Assembly: GCA_944390885.1 (NCBI GenBank)
Contig: CALXRP010000017.1
Location: forward strand, 1 to 46,045
DNA from: an uncultured Alphaproteobacteria bacterium
Lineage (GTDB): Bacteria > Pseudomonadota > Alphaproteobacteria > RF32 > CAG-239
Length of the DNA: 46,045 bases
Direction of reading: 5' to 3'
Every line of letters starts with the position of its first letter. Position 1 is the stretch's first letter. The position numbers and the translations under genes are program-made. This document shows, in pieces, positions 41,841-46,045 of this stretch. The notes beneath the pieces are model-generated. The model was not told where the DNA came from. It ran no database searches and saw nothing but the letters and a program-made list of their open reading frames with translations.

Positions 41841-43604
41841 ATGTTTGCAAAAATAAAAAACAAAATCAACAACTTATATATTGTAAAAAATTACCGCAAG
41901 ATGCTTCCTTACATCAAGCCCTATTGGGCAAGGGCGCTTCTGGCTGTTTTGATAACCATCCCGATCGGCTCGATGGATGCTGTTATCGCCTGGTCGCTCA
42001 AGCCTTATATGGATGTTGTTATGGTCGAAAAAAGCACTTCGGCAACATCATATATTCCGCTCCTGATCATTTTGTTCAGCACTTTGCAAAGCCTGCTTAA
42101 TTATACCGCAACTTATATGAACACCTGGGTCGGCCGCAAAATCGCCAATGATGTAAAAATAGACTTGTTTGACAAGCTGATGACTTATGACGCCTCATAT
42201 TTTGATAAGTCCAATTCCGGAGACATCCAGTTTCGCTTTAACCAGGATGTCGACTTAGCCTGCAACGGCTTGCTTTCGAATATGAAGCTTTTCACCACCC
42301 GGGTTTTCTCGTCACTTTCGCTGATTTGCGTCTTGTTTTACAATTCCTGGCAGTTGGCAATTGTCGCCGTTATCGTGCTGCTTGGCGCATTATATCCGCT
42401 GACGACGGTTCGCCGCCGCATAAAATCCGTCATGGACAAGACCATTTTTTCCGGCTCGGCCGTTATGACACATTATAATGAAACCTTTGCCGGCAACCGG
42501 ATCATTACATCATATAATCTGTATGATTATCAAGGCAAACGCTTTAGACAAACTTTGCAAACCGTCTTTAAAATGGGCATAAAGATGATCCAGCGTACCG
42601 GCATGATGTCGCCGCTGATGCACTTGGTTATTTCTTTCGGCATTGCCGGCGTTATCTGGCTCGGCAGCTATCTGATCGTCCATCATGAAATCACGGCCGG
42701 AAACTTTGTGTCTTTCATTACGGCGCTGATTATGCTGTACAATCCGATCAAATCCATCGGCAACAACTATAATAATGTCCAAATGGCACTGATGGCAATG
42801 GAACGCGTATTTGACTTGATGGAACAACAGCCCGCCATTCATAACAAGCCCAATGCCCAAATTTTAAAAGAAATAAAAAAAGAAATCTTATACGACCATG
42901 TCTGCTTTGAATACATTCCGGGCAAACCCGTCTTAAAAGATGTCAGCCTAAAAGTCAGGGTAGGGGAAACAATAGCCTTCGTCGGCAATTCCGGCGGCGG
43001 AAAAACAACCATGGTCAACCTCCTTCCTCGTTTTTATGACGTGAAATCCGGTTCTGTAAAAATAGACGGCGTCGACGTACGAGACTTGGATCTAAATTCT
43101 CTGCGTGATAAAATTGCCATTGTTTTTCAGGACAATTTTCTCTTTGCCGGCACAATTCGCGATAATATTTTGCTGGGGGATGAGAATGCTTCGGAAGAAC
43201 AAATCCGCCAAGCCGTTAAGAGCGCCTGCCTGGAGGAATTTATCTCCGGGCTGGAAAAGGGGCTCGATACCGAAATCGGCGAACGCGGTGTGTTGCTTTC
43301 CGGCGGACAAAAACAACGGATTGCCATTGCCCGCGCCTTTATTAAAAATGCTCCGATTGTCATTTTGGACGAGGCCACGTCTGCTTTGGATAACAAATCG
43401 GAAGCCGTGGTGCAGGAAGCCATTGACAATCTGATGAAAGACCGGACGGTATTTATTATCGCCCACCGCTTGTCTACGGTCAGAAATGCAGATAAAATCG
43501 TTGTTGTCAATTACGGAGAAATCGCCGAAATCGGCAGCCATGATGAACTTATGCAAAAAGAAGGAAGCATTTACGCTTCTTTGTATCGAACACAGCTAAA
43601 ATAA
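41841..43604 (+). CDS. MsbA-type ABC exporter (membrane and ATPase domains fused)
   Basis: A 587-residue half-transporter that works as a homodimer, predicted to flip lipid-linked glycans, lipid A or similar lipids across the inner membrane. A six-helix membrane domain spans about 1-310. The nucleotide-binding domain has Walker A VGNSGGGKTTM, Q-loop VFQDNFLFAGTIRDN, signature LSGGQKQRIAIARA, Walker B IVILDEATSALDN and the H-loop histidine in IIAHRLST. The ATG at 41841 follows GAAGG; a TTG at 41829 lies upstream. It has its own promoter and terminator but sits right after the polysaccharide locus, so it may export that product. Confidence 0.88.
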   Translation: MFAKIKNKINNLYIVKNYRKMLPYIKPYWARALLAVLITIPIGSMDAVIAWSLKPYMDVVMVEKSTSATSYIPLLIILFSTLQSLLNYTATYMNTWVGRKIANDVKIDLFDKLMTYDASYFDKSNSGDIQFRFNQDVDLACNGLLSNMKLFTTRVFSSLSLICVLFYNSWQLAIVAVIVLLGALYPLTTVRRRIKSVMDKTIFSGSAVMTHYNETFAGNRIITSYNLYDYQGKRFRQTLQTVFKMGIKMIQRTGMMSPLMHLVISFGIAGVIWLGSYLIVHHEITAGNFVSFITALIMLYNPIKSIGNNYNNVQMALMAMERVFDLMEQQPAIHNKPNAQILKEIKKEILYDHVCFEYIPGKPVLKDVSLKVRVGETIAFVGNSGGGKTTMVNLLPRFYDVKSGSVKIDGVDVRDLDLNSLRDKIAIVFQDNFLFAGTIRDNILLGDENASEEQIRQAVKSACLEEFISGLEKGLDTEIGERGVLLSGGQKQRIAIARAFIKNAPIVILDEATSALDNKSEAVVQEAIDNLMKDRTVFIIAHRLSTVRNADKIVVVNYGEIAEIGSHDELMQKEGSIYASLYRTQLK

Positions 43605-43633
43605 AAAAAGCCTCTGAAAAGAGGCTTTTTTTA
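43604..43633. terminator. Intrinsic terminator, usable in both directions
   Basis: Stem AAAAGCCTCT / AGAGGCTTTT with a GAAA tetraloop, followed by Ts. It lies between the exporter gene and the convergent LprI-like gene. Confidence 0.9.
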
Positions 43634-43647
43634 ATCGTGAAGGATTT

Positions 43648-44079
43648 TTAATCAATCATTTGCGAGGCAAAAGTTGAAAGCAGTCCGCTCAACTCCTGAT
43701 TATGCTTTTTGCTGAGATCCATCAGACACAACGACTGATGAAAAGCTTTGCTTTCTCCGGTTTCATAATGACCGGCCACACCGGACAGAGAACAAAAGCG
43801 ATTGCGATAAGCCACCCAGGAATCATACATATCTTTAAGGTTGCCTTTAAACATCCCGTTTCCTTTGTTCCATTCCGAAGCCAACTTGTTGGCAGCCAGC
43901 TGTTCATATTTATCTTTTATCTCCGCACTCAAACGTTTGGCTTCATCCAACCAACAGCGGCTGTAAGCCTCATCCGATTTGTCGGAATTATTAATACAGT
44001 CATCAACCACATCGGCTCTGACAGACGCCGAAAAAGCTAACATGACCGACAAACAACAAGCTCCAAGTTTTTTATTCAT
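43648..44079 (-). CDS. LprI/DUF1311-type exported protein
   Basis: A 143-residue protein with a signal peptide (MNKKLGACCLSVMLAFSASVRA, cleavage near 22). The mature domain has the DUF1311 pattern: paired cysteines C28 and C42, the WVAYRNRFCSL block and a C-terminal C in HQSLCLMDLSKKH. LprI-type proteins include inhibitors of lysozyme, but many DUF1311 members are uncharacterised, so the activity is not certain. Monocistronic, sharing the terminator at 43604. The 220 bp upstream are AT-rich without a clear gene. Confidence 0.75.
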   Translation of the reverse strand: MNKKLGACCLSVMLAFSASVRADVVDDCINNSDKSDEAYSRCWLDEAKRLSAEIKDKYEQLAANKLASEWNKGNGMFKGNLKDMYDSWVAYRNRFCSLSGVAGHYETGESKAFHQSLCLMDLSKKHNQELSGLLSTFASQMID

Positions 44080-44300
44080 ATTCGTAATCCTAAGAAAATA
44101 AGCCGAAGTCTATCCCTTTCAAAAAAATATATCTGAAAATAGTTTAAGTTGGGTTAATAAAAAATTGATTATTAAATATGACATTTTTGTTAAAAATAGA
44201 CAAATAAACAAAAAAGTCTTGCGCCCATGCTGATTTTATGATAAATATATATAGTAAATTAAAAATTATGTATATTATTAACTTTCAAAAATAAAAAAAT

Positions 44301-45050
44301 ATGAACAAAGGATTTGTAAAAAGAGTGGCTGAATTATCAGGTGTTTCACAGAATGAAATCGCAACAATGTTCCATAGCGATATCGTATATCAGGTTATCC
44401 TGCCTAAGATTTTGCATGAAGGCGGTCAAGATATTCGCGGCTGGCGCATTAGCGAAGATTTTATGATGCTGATGGCTGATTATGGCGAATATTTCTGGCA
44501 ACAAGACTGGATGAGCGGAGAAATTCTGTTGGAAATAGCTATGCAGCGCATATCAAATGGTGCCGTTCTGCATGAACCGACAAAATATGATGTTTTGCCG
44601 CAGAGATATGATAAATATTCTGCTGCTTTGGATCAACCGGGATTGATGACAGAAGGATGCTGGCAATTTTTGAACAACCAGGCCAAAACCTGCTTGCAAT
44701 CAAAAAATCTGAAAGGCCATATGTCTAAAATAATCTGTGGCTTGGCTGAACATCTTGATAAAAACGGAGAAACAAAAAACGGCTATATGCTGTCTTCATC
44801 TTGCCTGAAATCAGTAACGCCCAAAGAGCTTTTTAACTGGGCCTGGCAAATGATTTACGAGAATAAAGAAATAGATTCCAAAGAGCTTTATCATTACTTT
44901 GCCACGCCGAAAAGATGGCAGCTATACCCGGTATTGTTCAAAGAACGCTGGAGCAAGATTGATAAAAAAGACTTTTATCAAAGAATTGGAGTTAATGGCC
45001 TGTTCAACAAATGGAGAGCCAGAAAAACAATTTATGCTGCCACTGTTTAA
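44301..45050 (+). CDS. Protein of unknown function with N-terminal helix-turn-helix-like segment
   Basis: A 249-residue soluble protein. The first 40 residues (FVKRVAELSGVSQNEIATMFHSDIVYQVI) resemble a short DNA-binding or IHF-like start, but no full domain is recognised. The middle is Trp-rich and helical (ELFNWAWQMIYE, FATPKRWQLYPVLFKERW), and the C-terminus is basic (FNKWRARKTIYAATV). No ribosome binding site precedes the ATG. It is followed by a good terminator at 45064-45098. The first-segment similarity may be chance. Confidence 0.6.
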   Translation: MNKGFVKRVAELSGVSQNEIATMFHSDIVYQVILPKILHEGGQDIRGWRISEDFMMLMADYGEYFWQQDWMSGEILLEIAMQRISNGAVLHEPTKYDVLPQRYDKYSAALDQPGLMTEGCWQFLNNQAKTCLQSKNLKGHMSKIICGLAEHLDKNGETKNGYMLSSSCLKSVTPKELFNWAWQMIYENKEIDSKELYHYFATPKRWQLYPVLFKERWSKIDKKDFYQRIGVNGLFNKWRARKTIYAATV

Positions 45051-45063
45051 GTTCTGAAATTTT

Positions 45064-45098
45064 TAAGAGGTAAGGAAAATCCCTTGCCTCTTTTTTTT
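45064..45098 (+). terminator. Intrinsic terminator
   Basis: Stem AAGAGG-T-AAGG / CCTT-G-CCTCTT with loop around GAAAATC, followed by a T tract. Confidence 0.8.
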
Positions 45099-45154
45099 AT
45101 CTCCGTTAGGAAAATTCACCCCCGAAGATCAAAGTCAAACAAAATTCCTCTTAG

Positions 45155-45560
45155 CTATTGCCGGACACTCTTTTTTTTCTTGTCATCACTGGACACTTTA
45201 TTTTCTATGTCATTCCCGAGCACTTTGTTTTTTATTATGTCATCCCCGGGCTTCGACCCGGGGATCCACCCTTCAAAGCACAAAGCCATTCACATCCCCG
45301 CCGGAGCAACGCGATCTCTGCAGCACAATGGTGCCGATTGAGCGCCGCCGGTCGCACCGGTCATTGCCGGACTTGATCCGGCAATCCAAGTCAATCATAA
45401 AGCCAATTTATTTATCTGGATTCTCGGGTCAAGCCCGAGAATGACATTGCCATTATGCTCTTCACAAATTCCACAGGAGCATCGTGGCCTCTGTGGCACA
45501 ATACTGACAACCGACCGCTGCCGACGTTCGGCCGCCTGCCGTGCAGGTCCGGCAATGACG
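45155..45560. repeat. Cluster of palindromic intergenic repeats (copy 3)
   Basis: Truncated half-palindromes each run into CACTTT or CACTCTTT (near 45160, 45190 and 45215). The full palindrome of the CCCCGGG type is at 45239-45268. The CCGGAGCAACGCG element is at 45298-45360, a palindrome of the TTGCCGGACTTGATCCGGCAA type at 45360-45388, GATTCTCGGGTCAAGCCCGAGAAT near 45419-45442, and a second long element at 45473-45550. Short open frames here are translations of repeats and are not genes. Confidence 0.75.
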
Positions 45561-45585
45561 AAGTTCCCATCTTTGCTGAAAGTGT

Positions 45586-46045
45586 GCTAAGTAAAAACAA
45601 CCGCTGCTCCGGTTGTTTTTATCTGCAAAATCTTAGAAAACCTTAGAGAGTGAAGGGCGCATGAGCGGCCTGAACGAGCTTAGGTTCCTAAGCAAAATCG
45701 TCTTGGCGCGCTTTTGAGAATTAAAAATTTCATTGTGCAGATACAACAAAACCCTGCTAAACAGCAGGGCTTTTGCTATATGGCGCGTATCTAGAATTGC
45801 TAAGTAAAAACAACCGCTGCTCCGGTTGTTTTTGTCTGCAAAATCTTAGAAAACCTTAGAGAGTGAAGGGCGCATGAGCGACCTGAACGAACTTAGGTTC
45901 CTAAGCAAAATCGTCTTGGCGCGCTTTTGAGAATTAAATATTTCATTGTGCAGATACAACAAAACCCCGCTAAACAGCAGGGCTTTTGTTATATGGCGCG
46001 TATCTAGAATTGCTAAGTAAAAACAACCGCTGCTCCGGTTGTTTT
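45586..46045. repeat. 213-bp tandem repeat, at least two full units and continuing past the window
   Basis: Units begin GCTAAGTAAAAACAACC at 45586, 45799 and 46012, an exact 213-bp period, with only a handful of differences between units 1 and 2. Each unit holds a hairpin AAAACAACCG/CGGTTGTTTT, a roughly 120-base segment closed by ATCTGCA/TGCAGAT, and a second hairpin CCCTGC/GCAGGG with A- and T-rich flanks. No protein-coding frame is supported. Confidence 0.9.
45621..45775. ncRNA. Candidate small RNA in repeat unit 1
   Basis: Between the two terminator-like hairpins the sequence folds on paper. Outer stem ATCTGCA with TGCAGAT, then AAG..GCGC with GCGC..CTT, then ACGA with TCGT, and an inner perfect hairpin GCTTAGG/CCTAAGC. 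The minus strand would fold equally, so the strand is undecided. An equivalent segment lies in unit 2. No known RNA family recognised. Confidence 0.4.

Noticed and set aside
45084..45376. Short proteins read from the repeat cluster
   Set aside because: They are translations of palindromic repeats in several frames and lack start signals.
45586..46045. CRISPR array
   Set aside because: The whole 213-bp unit is conserved, with no alternation of short repeats and unique spacers, and no cas genes nearby.

Overview
The window looks like a chromosomal segment of an uncultured, probably host-associated and anaerobic or microaerophilic alphaproteobacterium. This is an inference from three things. 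The ftsE-ftsX cluster is flanked by an MJ0042-type zinc-ribbon membrane protein and a DUF2125-like protein, an arrangement typical of Alphaproteobacteria. The oxygen defence is anaerobe-style (rubrerythrin, flavodiiron protein, PerR-type regulator). The intergenic regions carry palindromic repeats of the form CCCCGGGCTTGACCCGGGG, common in that class. No rRNA or tRNA gene was seen.

Layout. 1-110: a repeat element. 256-10722: housekeeping genes: tadA; rluB-rsmD; the reverse operon ftsE-ftsX-ydcF-like-plsC-DUF2125-like; a zinc-ribbon protein; argS; a small lipoprotein; an unknown gene; a nitroreductase. 10825-13671: a helical-repeat protein, then an oxygen-stress module of divergent perR-rbr and fprA sharing one promoter region with a Fur/PerR-like palindrome. 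13752-16738: a cysteine-rich secreted protein, repeats, an unknown gene and an 800-bp gene-poor stretch with five related GTGA-tetraloop hairpins. 16739-25221: alaS, tspO, map, radC, a 644-residue protein of unknown function and a PIF1-like helicase with a WYL-like tail.

25340-41742 is a surface-polysaccharide locus, all on the + strand, in two blocks. Each block begins with a structured, terminator-bearing leader followed by a nearly identical nucleotidyltransferase gene. The locus encodes glycosyltransferases, a LicA-like kinase, a LicC-like nucleotidyltransferase fused to a HAD domain, LicD, a methyltransferase, Gmd and other nucleotide-sugar enzymes, a HAD-type phosphomannomutase and two acyltransferases. 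Both acyltransferase genes are split by a long homopolymer (C9 and G11), and a change in tract length restores each reading frame. This suggests phase-variable acylation of the glycan. An MsbA-type ABC exporter follows, behind its own promoter with an 18-bp palindrome over the -10 box.

43648-46045: an LprI-like secreted protein, an unknown gene, more palindromic repeats and, at the edge, a 213-bp tandem repeat whose units each hold two terminator-like hairpins around a structured segment. This may be an array of small-RNA genes continuing outside the window.
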